A stretch of DNA of 64,000 nt, from positions 1 to 64,000 of the forward strand of contig JQKK01000004.1 in the NCBI GenBank assembly GCA_000746015.1, given 5' to 3'. This document shows positions 26,324-35,638 of the stretch, piece by piece. The notes beneath the pieces were generated by a model. It searched no databases. It was not told where the DNA came from and saw nothing but the letters and a program-made list of their open reading frames with translations. A program made the position numbers and the translations under genes. This stretch comes from Lachnospiraceae bacterium MA2020. Lineage in GTDB: Bacteria > Bacillota > Clostridia > Lachnospirales > Lachnospiraceae. Every line of letters begins with the position of its first letter. Position 1 is the first letter of the stretch.

Positions 26324-27751
26324 ATGCTTTTTCGTACACGTTCCGTAAGGAGATTTGTATTATTCATAATAGACATTATTACACTTATAGTGTCATTCCT
26401 TTTATCATGGTATATCAGATTTGACAATATACACAGCTGGTTTACACTTGATCAGTATCATGACTTATTTATCATGATACTTTGTACAGTGTTGCTTTGC
26501 TATACGCTGGTATTCCTGTTTTGGGATGGACACAGAATGCCGATCATGAAGCAGGGACCTATATTAAAATTTGTATATGTACTTCAAAATCAGATAATCC
26601 TGCTCGGCATGCTGGTGCTTTTCCTTTACCTTGTTCAGCAGAGTTACAATGTATCACGTTATGTTGTGGGTGTAATGTTTGCCATCAATGTATTCTTAAA
26701 TTATTTTACCAGAAGCATGTATGGTGCATGGATTATCAACGTAGCGGGTGCTGGTATCAATGCTACAAACATCATGCTCATTTCGACAAGCGCAGAGGTT
26801 GAAGCGATCATAGATGAGTTTGAAAAAAATAACGATCAGCTTGTCCATATATCATGTATTACAATACTTGATGAAGATATGGTAGGAAAGAAGATCAAGG
26901 GAATCCCTGTTGTGGGAACTATTGATAATTACAAGAATACACATAGACAGAATGTCTATGACGAAGTATTCATAAGGATCCCTTATGAGTTTGAGATGAA
27001 GCTCAAAAAGATGATCACTGACTTTGAAGATATGGGTGTCACAGTTAACCTGAACGTTGAGATATTTAATATTGATTCACATGTTAAGAAAATAAGACAG
27101 TTTGGTGAGTATCAGGTAGTATCATTTGCAGAAGTTGAGCATGATCCGGCATCTCTCCTTGTGAAAAGGATAGTAGATGTGATCGGTGCAGTGGTTGGCC
27201 TTATTATTTGTGGAATAGCAACAATAATCGTCGGTCCTATAATAGTTATAACTTCACCGGGACCTATCTTCTTCTCACAGACACGAATTGGAATTAACGG
27301 AAGAAGATTTCAGATGTATAAGTTCCGTTCAATGTATGCTGATGCAGAAAAGAGAAAAAAAGAGCTTATGGAGAAAAATGAGATGCAGGGACTCATGTTT
27401 AAGATGGAAAATGATCCTCGTATCACACCAATAGGTAGTTTTATCCGTAAGACTTCTATAGACGAGCTTCCTCAGTTTTGGAATGTACTTAAGGGAGATA
27501 TGTCAATTATAGGTACACGTCCGCCAACGGTAGATGAGTATGAGCAGTATAAGAATTATCATATGAGAAGACTTTCAATAAAACCGGGTATTACAGGAAT
27601 GTGGCAGGTGTCCGGACGTTCAGATATACAGGATTTTGAAGAAGTCGTAAAGCTTGATCTTAAGTATATAGACAACTGGTCACTATTGCTCGATGTAAAG
27701 ATTCTTTTCCAGACAGTATGGACAGTAGTGTTTGGTCGTGGAGCCAAATAA
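26324..27751 (+). CDS. Undecaprenyl-phosphate sugar phosphotransferase (initiating enzyme)
   Basis: 475 residues. Four N-terminal membrane segments and a soluble middle domain closely match the upstream gene (RYVVGVMFAINVFLNYFTRS against RAVVGLMFIFDIIIDTAFRF). The C-terminal 200 residues are the bacterial sugar transferase domain: membrane helix after SLLVKRIVDVIGA, then PGPIFFSQTRIGINGRRFQM, YKFRSM, the DPRITPIGSFIRKTSIDELP core and GTRPP, ending KPGITGMWQVSGRSD. It loads the first sugar phosphate on undecaprenyl phosphate and so starts each repeat unit. Start with GGGG 9 bases before ATG. 53 bases separate it from the preceding gene. Confidence 0.95.
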   Translation: MLFRTRSVRRFVLFIIDIITLIVSFLLSWYIRFDNIHSWFTLDQYHDLFIMILCTVLLCYTLVFLFWDGHRMPIMKQGPILKFVYVLQNQIILLGMLVLFLYLVQQSYNVSRYVVGVMFAINVFLNYFTRSMYGAWIINVAGAGINATNIMLISTSAEVEAIIDEFEKNNDQLVHISCITILDEDMVGKKIKGIPVVGTIDNYKNTHRQNVYDEVFIRIPYEFEMKLKKMITDFEDMGVTVNLNVEIFNIDSHVKKIRQFGEYQVVSFAEVEHDPASLLVKRIVDVIGAVVGLIICGIATIIVGPIIVITSPGPIFFSQTRIGINGRRFQMYKFRSMYADAEKRKKELMEKNEMQGLMFKMENDPRITPIGSFIRKTSIDELPQFWNVLKGDMSIIGTRPPTVDEYEQYKNYHMRRLSIKPGITGMWQVSGRSDIQDFEEVVKLDLKYIDNWSLLLDVKILFQTVWTVVFGRGAK

Positions 27752-27757
27752 TTAGTG

Positions 27758-27786
27758 TTACATTAACTAGACAAAATTGTCATAAT
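27758..27786 (+). promoter_or_regulatory. Possible promoter of gmd-manC
   Basis: TTACAT (27758-27763), a 17-base spacer and CATAAT (27781-27786), 45 bases before the gmd start. Both boxes deviate from consensus. Confidence 0.4.
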
Positions 27787-27830
27787 ATCTTAAAATAATA
27801 TTTTGATGTTTAATTGAAAGGATATTCGTA

Positions 27831-28928
27831 ATGGGAAATAATAAAGTAGCTTTGATAACTGGAGTAACAGGTCAGGATGGTTCATATCTTTCTGAGTTCC
27901 TTTTGGAAAAAGGATATGATGTCCATGGTATTATCCGTCGTTCAAGTGTTGATTTCAGAGAGCGTATAGCTCACCTTGAGGACAATCCACGTTTCCATCT
28001 TCATTATGGTGACCTTAATGATTCACTTAGCCTTATCAAGGTGATCTCACAGTGCAGACCGGATGAAATATATAATCTTGCTGCACAGAGCCATGTTCAG
28101 GTTAGTTTTGATTCTCCGGAGTATACAGAGAATGTTGATGCGGGCGGAGTTTTGAGAGTACTTGAGGCAGTTCGTATTGCAGGACTTGCAGATACATGCC
28201 ACATTTACCAGGCATCTACAAGTGAGCTTTACGGCAAGGTTGAAGAAGTTCCTCAGAATGAAAATACTCCATTCCACCCATATAGCCCATATGCGGTAGC
28301 AAAGCTCTATGGCTACTGGATAGTTCGTGAATATAGAGAAGCATACAATATGTACTGCTGTTCAGGTATCCTTTTTAATCATGAGTCAGAGAGAAGAGGA
28401 GAAACTTTTGTTACAAGAAAGATTTCTCTTGCTGCTGCACGTATCAAGCAGGGTAAGCAGAAGAAACTCTATCTTGGTAATCTTTCATCTCTTAGAGACT
28501 GGGGTTACGCAAAGGACTATGTAGAGTGCATGTGGCTTATTCTTCAGCAGGAGAAGCCTGAAGATTTCGTAATTGCTACAGGTGAGCAGCATAGTGTACG
28601 TGATTTCTGCAAGCTTGCGTTCTACTATGCAGGCATTGAGCTTGAGTTTAAGGGCGAAGGCATAGACGAAAAGGGATATGATAAGGCAACAGGAGAAGTT
28701 CTCGTTGAGGTAAGTCCTGATTTCTATAGACCTACTGATGTTGTAAACCTTTGGGGTGATCCGACTAAGGCAAAGACAAAGCTTAACTGGAATCCTCAGA
28801 AGACCTCTTTCGAAGAGCTTGTAAAGCTTATGGTTGAAAGCGACATGAAGAAGGTTGCAAAAGAGCGTGCTGAAGAATATGTAGATCTCTATAAGGTAGA
28901 GGCTCTCGAGAAGGGATTGGTTAAATAA
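27831..28928 (+). CDS. gmd: GDP-mannose 4,6-dehydratase
   Basis: 365 residues with a Rossmann fold. It starts with the nucleotide motif [10 protein letters not shown], then [25 protein letters not shown], and the catalytic SPYAVAK (Tyr-x3-Lys) with the Ser/Thr partner in ASTSELYG. The length is typical. It converts GDP-mannose to GDP-4-keto-6-deoxymannose. AAAGGA lies 8 bases upstream of ATG. It is followed by manC after 4 bases, giving the substrate-producing enzyme in the same transcript. A 3,5-epimerase/reductase (fucose) or 4-reductase (rhamnose) is not found in the window. Confidence 0.96.
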   Translation: MGNNKVALITGVTGQDGSYLSEFLLEKGYDVHGIIRRSSVDFRERIAHLEDNPRFHLHYGDLNDSLSLIKVISQCRPDEIYNLAAQSHVQVSFDSPEYTENVDAGGVLRVLEAVRIAGLADTCHIYQASTSELYGKVEEVPQNENTPFHPYSPYAVAKLYGYWIVREYREAYNMYCCSGILFNHESERRGETFVTRKISLAAARIKQGKQKKLYLGNLSSLRDWGYAKDYVECMWLILQQEKPEDFVIATGEQHSVRDFCKLAFYYAGIELEFKGEGIDEKGYDKATGEVLVEVSPDFYRPTDVVNLWGDPTKAKTKLNWNPQKTSFEELVKLMVESDMKKVAKERAEEYVDLYKVEALEKGLVK

Positions 28929-28932
28929 TAGT

Positions 28933-30255
28933 ATGAATATCATATTGCTGTCCGGAGGCTCTGGAAAGAGACTCTGGCCCCTCTCTAACGATGTCAGATC
29001 TAAGCAGTTTATAAAGTTTTTTAAGAAAGAGGATGGATCATATGAGTCAATGGTTCAGAGAATGCTTGCTGGCATTAAACGAGTTGATACTGACTCAAGT
29101 GTGACCATTGCAACATCAAAGACACAGGTTGCATCGATTGTCAACCAGCTTGGTGATGACGTAGGTATATCTGTTGAGCCATGCAGACGTGATACATTTC
29201 CGGCTATTGCTCTTGCTACAGCTTATTTACATGATGTTATGGGTGTTGCGGAGGATGAGAGCGTTGTTGTATGTCCTGTAGATCCTTATGTTGATGATAA
29301 GTATTTTGAGGCGCTTAAAGTACTTGGTGATCTGGCAGCTACTGGCAAGGCGAATCTTTCGCTTTTAGGAATTGAGCCTACATATCCTTCTGAGAAATAT
29401 GGTTATATCATTCCGGAGTCAAAGGATGATGTAAGTCTTGTAAAGACATTCAAGGAGAAACCGGATCAGAAAACTGCTGAAGCATATATTGCTGAAGGAG
29501 CACTCTGGAACGGTGGTGTATTTGCATATAAGCTTTCATATGTTCTTGATCGCGCTCATGAGCTTATTGATTTCAACAATTATTATGATCTTTTCAAAAA
29601 GTATGACACATTAGAGAAGATAAGCTTTGACTATGCAGTTGTTGAGAAAGAGTCAAGTATCGCTGTTCAGCGTTTTGCAGGTGAATGGAAAGATCTTGGT
29701 ACCTGGAATACTCTTACAGAAGCTGTAGAAGATAGTGTCATTGGTAAGGGAATCCTTAGTGATGACTGTCAGAATGTTAATATAGTCAATGAGCAGAATG
29801 TTCCGGTGCTTGCTATGGGACTTAAGGATATAGTTATTTCAGCAAGTGCTCAGGGTATTCTTGTATCGGATAAGCAGGCATCAAGTTATATTAAGCCTTA
29901 TGTAGATGCAATGGATGAAAAGATCATGTTTGCTGAAAAGTCATGGGGCAGCTTCAGGATACTTGATGTTGAAGATGATAATCTTACAATTAAAGTAACC
30001 TTGAGACCTGGACATCACATGAACTATCATAGTCATGCTCATCGTGACGAGGTTTGGACAGTTGTATCAGGTACTGGTCGTGTAATAATTAATGATGCTA
30101 CCAGAAATATCAAGGTGGGTGATGTTGTCACTATGCCGGCAGGCACTAAGCACACCGTGATAGCTGATACAGAGATACAGATCATTGAGGTTCAGACAGG
30201 GCAGGATATAAGCGAAGAGGACAAGAGCTTATACGAATTAGACTTATTTAATTAA
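28933..30255 (+). CDS. manC: Mannose-1-phosphate guanylyltransferase with cupin domain
   Basis: 440 residues. The N-terminal nucleotidyltransferase begins with LLSGGSGKRLWPLSN and contains VVCPVDPYVDD and FKEKPD. The C-terminal 110 residues are the type II phosphomannose isomerase cupin (RPGHHMNYHSHAHRDEVWTV, MPAGTKHTV). The enzyme makes GDP-mannose from mannose-1-phosphate and may also isomerise fructose-6-phosphate. A separate type I isomerase (manA) is at 34554, so the isomerase activity of this one could be minor. The cupin is slightly unusual in sequence but keeps the histidine cluster. A strong terminator follows. Confidence 0.94.
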   Translation: MNIILLSGGSGKRLWPLSNDVRSKQFIKFFKKEDGSYESMVQRMLAGIKRVDTDSSVTIATSKTQVASIVNQLGDDVGISVEPCRRDTFPAIALATAYLHDVMGVAEDESVVVCPVDPYVDDKYFEALKVLGDLAATGKANLSLLGIEPTYPSEKYGYIIPESKDDVSLVKTFKEKPDQKTAEAYIAEGALWNGGVFAYKLSYVLDRAHELIDFNNYYDLFKKYDTLEKISFDYAVVEKESSIAVQRFAGEWKDLGTWNTLTEAVEDSVIGKGILSDDCQNVNIVNEQNVPVLAMGLKDIVISASAQGILVSDKQASSYIKPYVDAMDEKIMFAEKSWGSFRILDVEDDNLTIKVTLRPGHHMNYHSHAHRDEVWTVVSGTGRVIINDATRNIKVGDVVTMPAGTKHTVIADTEIQIIEVQTGQDISEEDKSLYELDLFN

Positions 30256-30270
30256 ATATGATAGTTTTTA

Positions 30271-30304
30271 GGACAGTGCGATCAAACGCACTGTCCTTTT
30301 TTTA
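30271..30304 (+). terminator. Terminator of gmd-manC
   Basis: GGACAGTGCG (30271-30280) pairs perfectly with CGCACTGTCC (30287-30296), with a six-base loop and a run of T. It ends the polysaccharide cluster. Confidence 0.95.
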
Positions 30305-30432
30305 ATACATATAATTGTGTACAACAGAAAATACTTAAAAAAACATAAACAAAGTATAATCAATTCAAATGATGTTATATAATAGTATAAACATATTATA
30401 TATGTATTCGATTCTTATGAGGAGGAATGAAT

Positions 30433-32466
30433 ATGGCAAAAAAAGGTGCCCCGGAGGGTGGCAAGGATAAGAAACTTAAAAAAAGCATAGGTGCAGTATT
30501 ACTTTCTGTATTACTCCCGGTTACGGCAGTTGCAATAGTCTTCATTATTGTATTTTTGACCACGCAGGCAAGAGCTACAATAGAAAAAGTATCTAAGGCT
30601 GATCTTGAAGACGAAACAAATGCCAACGCATATATTTTAAGTGAAGAACTGCTTAAGGTTGTAGATAGGGCAGAAGAGCTTGCATGTACCATAGATAATG
30701 TTGAGTTTAAGGATATGGATGAACTTCAGAAGTATCTTGAACACTCGCAGAATATCGCTAACATGGCGAGTGGTGGTCTGTACGTGGGCTTTGAAGATAA
30801 TACATATACTTTCTCTGATGGACATAGGCAGGATGACAATGGCTGGGTCGCAACAGAAAGAGACTGGTATAAGTCAGGTCTTGGCTTTTCAAAGATGACA
30901 GCTACAGAGCCTTATATTGATGCAACTACAAACAAACTTTGCGTAACTTTCTGTCGTAAGGTAACAACGCCTAGTGGAAAGACAGGTGTTGCAGCGATAG
31001 ATATTTATCTTGATGAGCTTTCTAAATCTGTGACTGAGCTTGCACCTCTTGGTACAGGGCGTTCTGCGGTCTTTACTGATAAGACAATAGTTTCATATTA
31101 TAAGAGTGAGCTTATAGGTCAGACTATGGAGTCATGCGGTGACGATTATGTTACGAGACTTAAGACTTTTGTTGATTCGGGGAGCTCTGATGTTGTAACT
31201 ATTAAAAATAATAACGGCCGGGATAATTATGTGTGCTTTAAGCCAATCCCTGGAACAAATTGGGTTATTTTATCATCAATTTCCAAAGATGATGTGCTTA
31301 AAGATCTTCATAGATTCCAAAATATCAGTTACGTGATCATGCTTGTCACAATTATACTTATAGGTATTATAATCCTGATAGCAATCAAAAAGATCATCAC
31401 TAAGCCAGTTAAGTATCTGTATGAGAATATTACCAAGATATCGGATGGTGACTTTACTACGGAGCTTGAAGCAGGTAAAGGTGATGAGATCGGTCTTATC
31501 CAGGATGGCATGCGTGAATATGTCAAGATCATGAGAAAGACTATCAACGAGATTCAGGATACTGCACAGACACTTCTTGCAGAGTCTGAATCAAGCCAGA
31601 GTGCAGCTAACGAGATGTCAGCGGAAGCCAAAGAGCAGGCTGATAATATGCAGCAGATAAGAGAGGCTATGGACGGCATGACAAGTGCAGTTACGGAGCT
31701 TGCCAATAATGCAACCGAGCTTGCAGGAGCCGTGAGCGATCTGACAGATAAGGGCAATGTGACAAATGGAACAATGGCAGAGCTTATCAAAGCTGCCGAT
31801 TCCGGGCAGAAAGACATGGTTGCTGTCCAGACTAATATGGACAAGATCGTTGTTTCAATGAATGATATGAACAGTGTTGTTGTATCAGTAGGAGAGTCAG
31901 CTCAGAAGATAAACGGCATCATCGATATGATCAATTCTATAGCGGAGCAGACAAACCTTCTTTCTCTTAATGCATCTATCGAGGCAGCACGCGCAGGAGA
32001 GGCCGGCAGAGGTTTCGCAGTAGTAGCAGGAGAGATTGCAAAGCTTGCTACGGACAGTGGTGATGCTACACAGGAAATAGCAGGTATAATTAAGGATATT
32101 ACAGATCAGATAGATGCTCTTTCGGCTAAGTCTAAGAAAAATACAGATGCTATCAATCAGAGCAGTGAAGCTGTGACGACAGCAGGCGGTACCTTTGAGA
32201 GTATTTTTAATGAACTTAACGGTGCCGGTGTGACTATGAGAGAGATGATAAAAATGATGTCAGATGTCGATGGTATAGCTTCGTCGGTCGCTGCAATTTC
32301 TGAACAGCAGTCAGCAAGCTCAGAGCAGGTTACAGCGACAGTAGAGCAGCTTGCGGAGAGTGCCCAGAATATTGCTTCTAAGAGCAGTGATGTAGATCAC
32401 TCTGCAGGAACAGTATCGGAGTCTGCTACTTCTATAAGTGAATCACTTAGTATCTTTAAGATCTAA
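30433..32466 (+). CDS. Methyl-accepting chemotaxis protein with dCache domain
   Basis: 677 residues from the ATG at 30433, six bases after GGAGGA; the ATG at 30427 overlaps that RBS. Membrane segment 1 is near 20-45. A double-Cache sensor domain (about 60-290) shows [25 protein letters not shown] and [20 protein letters not shown]. Segment 2 is near 300-320, then HAMP ([10 protein letters not shown]) and the signalling domain with [20 protein letters not shown] and [19 protein letters not shown]. dCache_1 receptors often bind amino acids, but the key residues were not checked. It has no che genes beside it. Confidence 0.95.
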   Translation: MAKKGAPEGGKDKKLKKSIGAVLLSVLLPVTAVAIVFIIVFLTTQARATIEKVSKADLEDETNANAYILSEELLKVVDRAEELACTIDNVEFKDMDELQKYLEHSQNIANMASGGLYVGFEDNTYTFSDGHRQDDNGWVATERDWYKSGLGFSKMTATEPYIDATTNKLCVTFCRKVTTPSGKTGVAAIDIYLDELSKSVTELAPLGTGRSAVFTDKTIVSYYKSELIGQTMESCGDDYVTRLKTFVDSGSSDVVTIKNNNGRDNYVCFKPIPGTNWVILSSISKDDVLKDLHRFQNISYVIMLVTIILIGIIILIAIKKIITKPVKYLYENITKISDGDFTTELEAGKGDEIGLIQDGMREYVKIMRKTINEIQDTAQTLLAESESSQSAANEMSAEAKEQADNMQQIREAMDGMTSAVTELANNATELAGAVSDLTDKGNVTNGTMAELIKAADSGQKDMVAVQTNMDKIVVSMNDMNSVVVSVGESAQKINGIIDMINSIAEQTNLLSLNASIEAARAGEAGRGFAVVAGEIAKLATDSGDATQEIAGIIKDITDQIDALSAKSKKNTDAINQSSEAVTTAGGTFESIFNELNGAGVTMREMIKMMSDVDGIASSVAAISEQQSASSEQVTATVEQLAESAQNIASKSSDVDHSAGTVSESATSISESLSIFKI

Positions 32467-32473
32467 GAAAAGT

Positions 32474-32506
32474 AAAAGCCGCATTACGAGTCGTGATGCG
32501 GCTTTT
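32474..32506 (+). terminator. Terminator of the dCache chemoreceptor gene
   Basis: AAAAGCCGCAT (32474-32484) pairs with ATGCGGCTTTT (32496-32506). The right arm carries the T-run. Confidence 0.85.
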
Positions 32507-32740
32507 AAGCTGGTTTTTAGTGAATTTAAAAAGTGAAACGAGCGGACTGGAGGATCCGCTCGTTTCTTAAGGAGAGTATTTTGTTGGCTTTTGCAAACCA
32601 ACAGAAGGGGAAAATATCTATAAGCTACTTGTAAGCTTAATTGGTGTCGCGAACTTTTTTGTTTCGTTCCGACAAGATTATCTTACCAATGAAATGTGGA
32701 TAACACATGAACGTGAAATAAAATAAAAATAAAAACCGTA

Positions 32741-32785
32741 AAAAATGATTAAACGGCATGGCCCCAAAATCCAGGAACCATGCCG
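32741..32785 (-). terminator. Terminator of mrp
   Basis: CGGCATGG (32754-32761) and CCATGCCG (32778-32785) pair. On the minus strand the stem is followed by TTTAATCATTTTTT. Confidence 0.75.
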
Positions 32786-32852
32786 CTTTGAGCACTTAAT
32801 GATTTCTTAATTATTCTTAAGAAAATATGAAGTATACAGGATGCACGTTTAA

Positions 32853-33680
32853 TTAGGCCATTTCCTTTAATACTGTCATGATGTCATCAAGATAGTCTTT
32901 GTCGAAACTCTCGATAGTGCCGTCATCTGCCATAGCTGCAACATCGGACATGATAGGAAGCTGACCAAGGATCTTAAGACCATACTTATCAGCTGTATCC
33001 TGAAGATGGCTCTTACCAAATATCTCGAGCTTTTTGCCACAGTCAGGACACTCAATATAGCTCATGTTCTCAATGATACCAAGTACAGGTATATTCATCT
33101 GCTCAGCCATCTTTACAGCTTTGCCAACGATCATTGATACAAGATCCTGAGGGCTTGTAACGACAATGATACCATCAACAGGAAGTGACTGGAATGTTGT
33201 GAGAAGAACATCGCCTGTTCCCGGAGGCATATCTACAAACATAAAGTCAACTTCGCCCCATACGACTTCCTGCCAGAACTGCTCAACAACGGAACCAAGG
33301 ATAGGACCTCTCCATGCTACAGGATCAGACTCGTTGTCGAGGATAAGATTAACTGACATTGTCTTGATGCCGGTCTCTGTCTCAACTGGAAGCATTCCGT
33401 CCTCTGTGCCGTAAGCTTTTTCTTTAAGACCAAACATATGAGGAATAGAAGGACCTGTGATATCAGCGTCAAGTATTGCTGTATTGTAACCCATACGGTT
33501 AGCGCTGATTGCGCTGAGGGCTGTTACAAGGGACTTACCAACGCCACCCTTGCCGGAAACAACTCCGATAACCTTCTTTATGTTGCTCTTTGCATTTTGT
33601 GGTTTGATCATGCTCTTTGGATCACGCTGTGAGCATGAGGCACCACAAGTAGAACAATTGCTTGTGCAAGATTCACTCAT
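32853..33680 (-). CDS. mrp: Mrp/NBP35-family Fe-S carrier ATPase
   Basis: 275 residues from the ATG at 33680, with GGAG 9 bases upstream; the ATG five codons earlier has no RBS. The N-terminus has four cysteines (SCTSNCSTCGASCSQ) that can hold a cluster, as in NBP35-type proteins. Then come the deviant Walker A (SGKGGVGKS, near 43-51), DADITGPSIPHMFGL, MPPGTGDV and the C-terminal CPDCGKK pair, where the bridging cluster binds. The length matches the short Mrp form without a DUF59 domain. It carries and transfers Fe-S clusters in the cytoplasm. It is monocistronic, between two convergent or divergent neighbours. Confidence 0.95.
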   Translation of the reverse strand: MSESCTSNCSTCGASCSQRDPKSMIKPQNAKSNIKKVIGVVSGKGGVGKSLVTALSAISANRMGYNTAILDADITGPSIPHMFGLKEKAYGTEDGMLPVETETGIKTMSVNLILDNESDPVAWRGPILGSVVEQFWQEVVWGEVDFMFVDMPPGTGDVLLTTFQSLPVDGIIVVTSPQDLVSMIVGKAVKMAEQMNIPVLGIIENMSYIECPDCGKKLEIFGKSHLQDTADKYGLKILGQLPIMSDVAAMADDGTIESFDKDYLDDIMTVLKEMA

Positions 33681-33868
33681 TTCAAATTTCTCCATTCATT
33701 CTAATAATATGCTGCAAATGTATTAGATTTTATACTACTAACTTTTTGCCCTAACAGTATACCACAAATCAATTATTTATGATATATTATTAAATATATA
33801 AATGATTTTGGGTATTGGGTAAAATGTATTAAATGACTAAGATTTTGTGGGGTTATTAGTCAGGAAGC

Positions 33869-33915
33869 CGTATCTGTGGAAAGTCAAATTTTTACAGATA
33901 CAGGACGTCTTTTTA
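33869..33915 (+). other. Hairpin upstream of the CheC-like gene
   Basis: GTATCTGT (33870-33877) and ACAGATAC (33894-33901) form an 8-bp stem followed by GGACGTCTTTTT, close to the start of the next gene. It could be an attenuator. It does not show the conserved bases of a cyclic-di-GMP riboswitch. The rest of 33681-33932 is AT-rich, with no feature I can name. Confidence 0.4.
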
Positions 33916-33932
33916 ATAGGGGGTATTGGTAG

Positions 33933-34544
33933 ATGATAGTAAACAGTCTTACACCTGAGCAGGTGGACATTCTGGGTGAAGTTGCAAATATCAGTATGGG
34001 CAATTCTGCAACATCTCTTTCGGCAATGTTAAATCATAAAGTTGATATAACCACGCCAAACTTGAGTATCATCAAGCGCAGCGCGGTTCTCGATGATTAT
34101 TCTAAGACTTGTATATTTGTTCAGATACATTATATTAAAGGACTTTCGGGTAATAATGTACTTATTCTTCAGGAAGATGATGTAAAGATCATGACCGATC
34201 TGATGATGGGCGGTCCGGGAAATGTGATGGAAGGAGAGCTTTCGGAGCTTCATCTTTCAGCAGCTGCTGAAGCTATGAATCAGATGATGGGCTCAGCAGC
34301 CACATCACTTTCTTCTTTACTTAATATAGCTACCGATATCAGTACACCTCAGGTTGACACTATTGATGTAGAAAGTGTAAAGATATTTGAAAAAATGTTT
34401 GAAACAGGAAGCGATTTCTTTGTAAAGATCGCTTTCCGTATGACAGTAGGCGATCTGATAGACTCCACAATGGTACAGCTTTACCCTATGAATTTTGCTT
34501 TAGAGATGATTGATAAATTCCGTAAGGCCGGAGGATTGGAGTAA
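33933..34544 (+). CDS. CheC/FliY-type CheY-phosphate phosphatase
   Basis: 203 residues. Both halves hold the CheC/FliY active-site pattern D/S-x3-E-x2-N-x22-P. The first is DILGEVAN (N at 19), with P at position 42. The second is SAAAEAMN, followed 22 residues later by P in ISTPQ. Two intact sites match FliY or CheC rather than CheX. FliY normally continues into a FliN domain, and this protein stops before it. It would remove phosphate from CheY-P in the cytoplasm and so terminate chemotaxis signals from receptors such as those at 6746 and 30433. The RBS GGGGG lies 11 bases upstream. manA follows after 9 bases, an odd partner. Confidence 0.88.
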   Translation: MIVNSLTPEQVDILGEVANISMGNSATSLSAMLNHKVDITTPNLSIIKRSAVLDDYSKTCIFVQIHYIKGLSGNNVLILQEDDVKIMTDLMMGGPGNVMEGELSELHLSAAAEAMNQMMGSAATSLSSLLNIATDISTPQVDTIDVESVKIFEKMFETGSDFFVKIAFRMTVGDLIDSTMVQLYPMNFALEMIDKFRKAGGLE

Positions 34545-34553
34545 CTTTTTAGA

Positions 34554-35495
34554 ATGATATTGTTTTTTAAACCGGTGCTTACCCATAATATTTGGGGTGG
34601 CACAAAGCTGCGGGATATTTGGAAGTATGATATTGATGGTAATGATATCGGAGAATGTTGGGGGATAGCAGCTCATGCTCACGGAGATGTGGTAGTTTCC
34701 GAGGGGAAATATGCAGGAAAGCATTTATCAGAGCTCTGGAGAGATTATCCGGAGCTCTTTTATGCGCAGGGATATCAAAATTCTGACAGATTTCCATTAT
34801 TAGTTAAAATTATCGCAGCTGATAAAGATCTCAGTATCCAGGTTCATCCTGATGATGAATATGCAAGAGAGCATGAGAATGGTTCTTTAGGGAAAACTGA
34901 GTGTTGGTATATACTTGACTGTGAAGAAGATTCAAAGCTTGTTGTCGGGCACAATGCAAAGACAAAAGAAGAGCTTGACAGCATGATAGATGATAAACGA
35001 TGGAATGAGTTTATACGTGAGATACCAATACATAAGGGTGATTTTATAAGTATTCTTCCGGGCACAGTACATGCCATAAAGGGTGGTATTACATTAATTG
35101 AAGTACAGCAGAATAGTGATATCACTTACAGGGTATATGATTATGACAGGCTCAGCAATGGTAAGCCGCGTGATCTTCATATCAGGCAGAGCAAGGATGT
35201 GATAACTGTACCGGCATTGGCGCCCGCGGATTCGCTTATGCATGACGATGACAGTGCTGAAATACTTGAGCTGCTCAAATGCAAGTATTTTGACGTTTGG
35301 CGCATAAAGGTGGATGGTGAATATCGAGGCAGGCAGGACCATCCATTTACACTTATGACGGTTTTTGATGGTGAAGGTACTATCGACGGACATAAAATAC
35401 ATAGGGGAAGTCATTTCCTGCTCACTGCTGATGTAAATGAGTACTGTATAAAGGGAAATCTTAAGATAATAGCATCTGGAGTGCCGGTTAGATAA
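34554..35495 (+). CDS. manA: Mannose-6-phosphate isomerase, class I (short form)
   Basis: 313 residues, the Bacillus-type short length. It opens with FFKPVLTHNIWGGTKLRDIW. Zinc ligands are visible: QVHPDDEYA (His), KTECWYIL (Glu) and LPGTVHAI (His). It interconverts fructose-6-phosphate and mannose-6-phosphate, feeding manC and gmd at 27.8-30.3 kb. It lies 9 bases after the CheC-like gene, so co-transcription is likely. The + strand has no clear terminator of its own; the hairpin downstream has its U-tract on the minus strand for the tRNA. Confidence 0.95.
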   Translation: MILFFKPVLTHNIWGGTKLRDIWKYDIDGNDIGECWGIAAHAHGDVVVSEGKYAGKHLSELWRDYPELFYAQGYQNSDRFPLLVKIIAADKDLSIQVHPDDEYAREHENGSLGKTECWYILDCEEDSKLVVGHNAKTKEELDSMIDDKRWNEFIREIPIHKGDFISILPGTVHAIKGGITLIEVQQNSDITYRVYDYDRLSNGKPRDLHIRQSKDVITVPALAPADSLMHDDDSAEILELLKCKYFDVWRIKVDGEYRGRQDHPFTLMTVFDGEGTIDGHKIHRGSHFLLTADVNEYCIKGNLKIIASGVPVR

Positions 35496-35506
35496 AACGA
35501 GCAGCA

Positions 35507-35549
35507 CGGATAAAAAAAGAAAAGCACCACTGTTATAACAGCGGTGCTT
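35507..35549 (-). terminator. Terminator of the tRNA-Pro gene
   Basis: AAGCACC-x-CTGTT pairs with AACAG-x-GGTGCTT (35522-35549). Read on the minus strand, the stem is followed by TTTTCTTTTTTT, a good U-tract. Confidence 0.85.
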
Positions 35550-35551
35550 GA

Positions 35552-35626
35552 TCGGAGTGACGTGATTCGAACACGCGGCCTCTACCTCCCTAAGATAGCG
35601 CTCTAGCCAAACTGAGCCACACCCCG
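35552..35626 (-). tRNA. tRNA-Pro with anticodon AGG
   Basis: 75 nt on the minus strand. Acceptor CGGGGTG pairs with CACTCCG (one G-U pair), discriminator A. D-stem GCTC/GAGC with loop AGTTTGGCTA. Anticodon stem CTATC/GGTAG, loop TTAGGGA, so positions 34-36 read AGG (35589-35591) and position 37 is G. The variable loop is AGGCC. T-arm GCGTG, TTCGAAT, CACGT. C1-G72, A73, G35 and G36 are the known proline identity set. CCA is not encoded. Bacterial proline tRNAs usually have G, U or C at position 34; A34 would be expected to be deaminated to inosine. Confidence 0.93.
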
Positions 35627-35638
35627 ACAACATATGAT

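Larger units (their letters stand above)
32467..32852. other. 386-bp gene-free region with several hairpins
   Basis: No ORF with coding traits is seen. After the chemoreceptor terminator there is a 12-bp perfect stem with an eight-base loop (32535-32546 with 32555-32566), a 6-bp stem (TGTTGG/CCAACA near 32582-32602), a compound hairpin (ATTGG/CCAAT outside, TGTCG/CGACA and GAAC/GTTC inside, 32640-32690), and the mrp terminator. The two flanking genes converge here. A non-coding RNA is possible, but no promoter is clear. Confidence 0.5.

Noticed and set aside
33841-33932. Cyclic-di-GMP riboswitch before the CheC-like gene
   Set aside because: Only one 8-bp hairpin is seen; the conserved GGCAAACC and tetraloop-receptor elements are missing.
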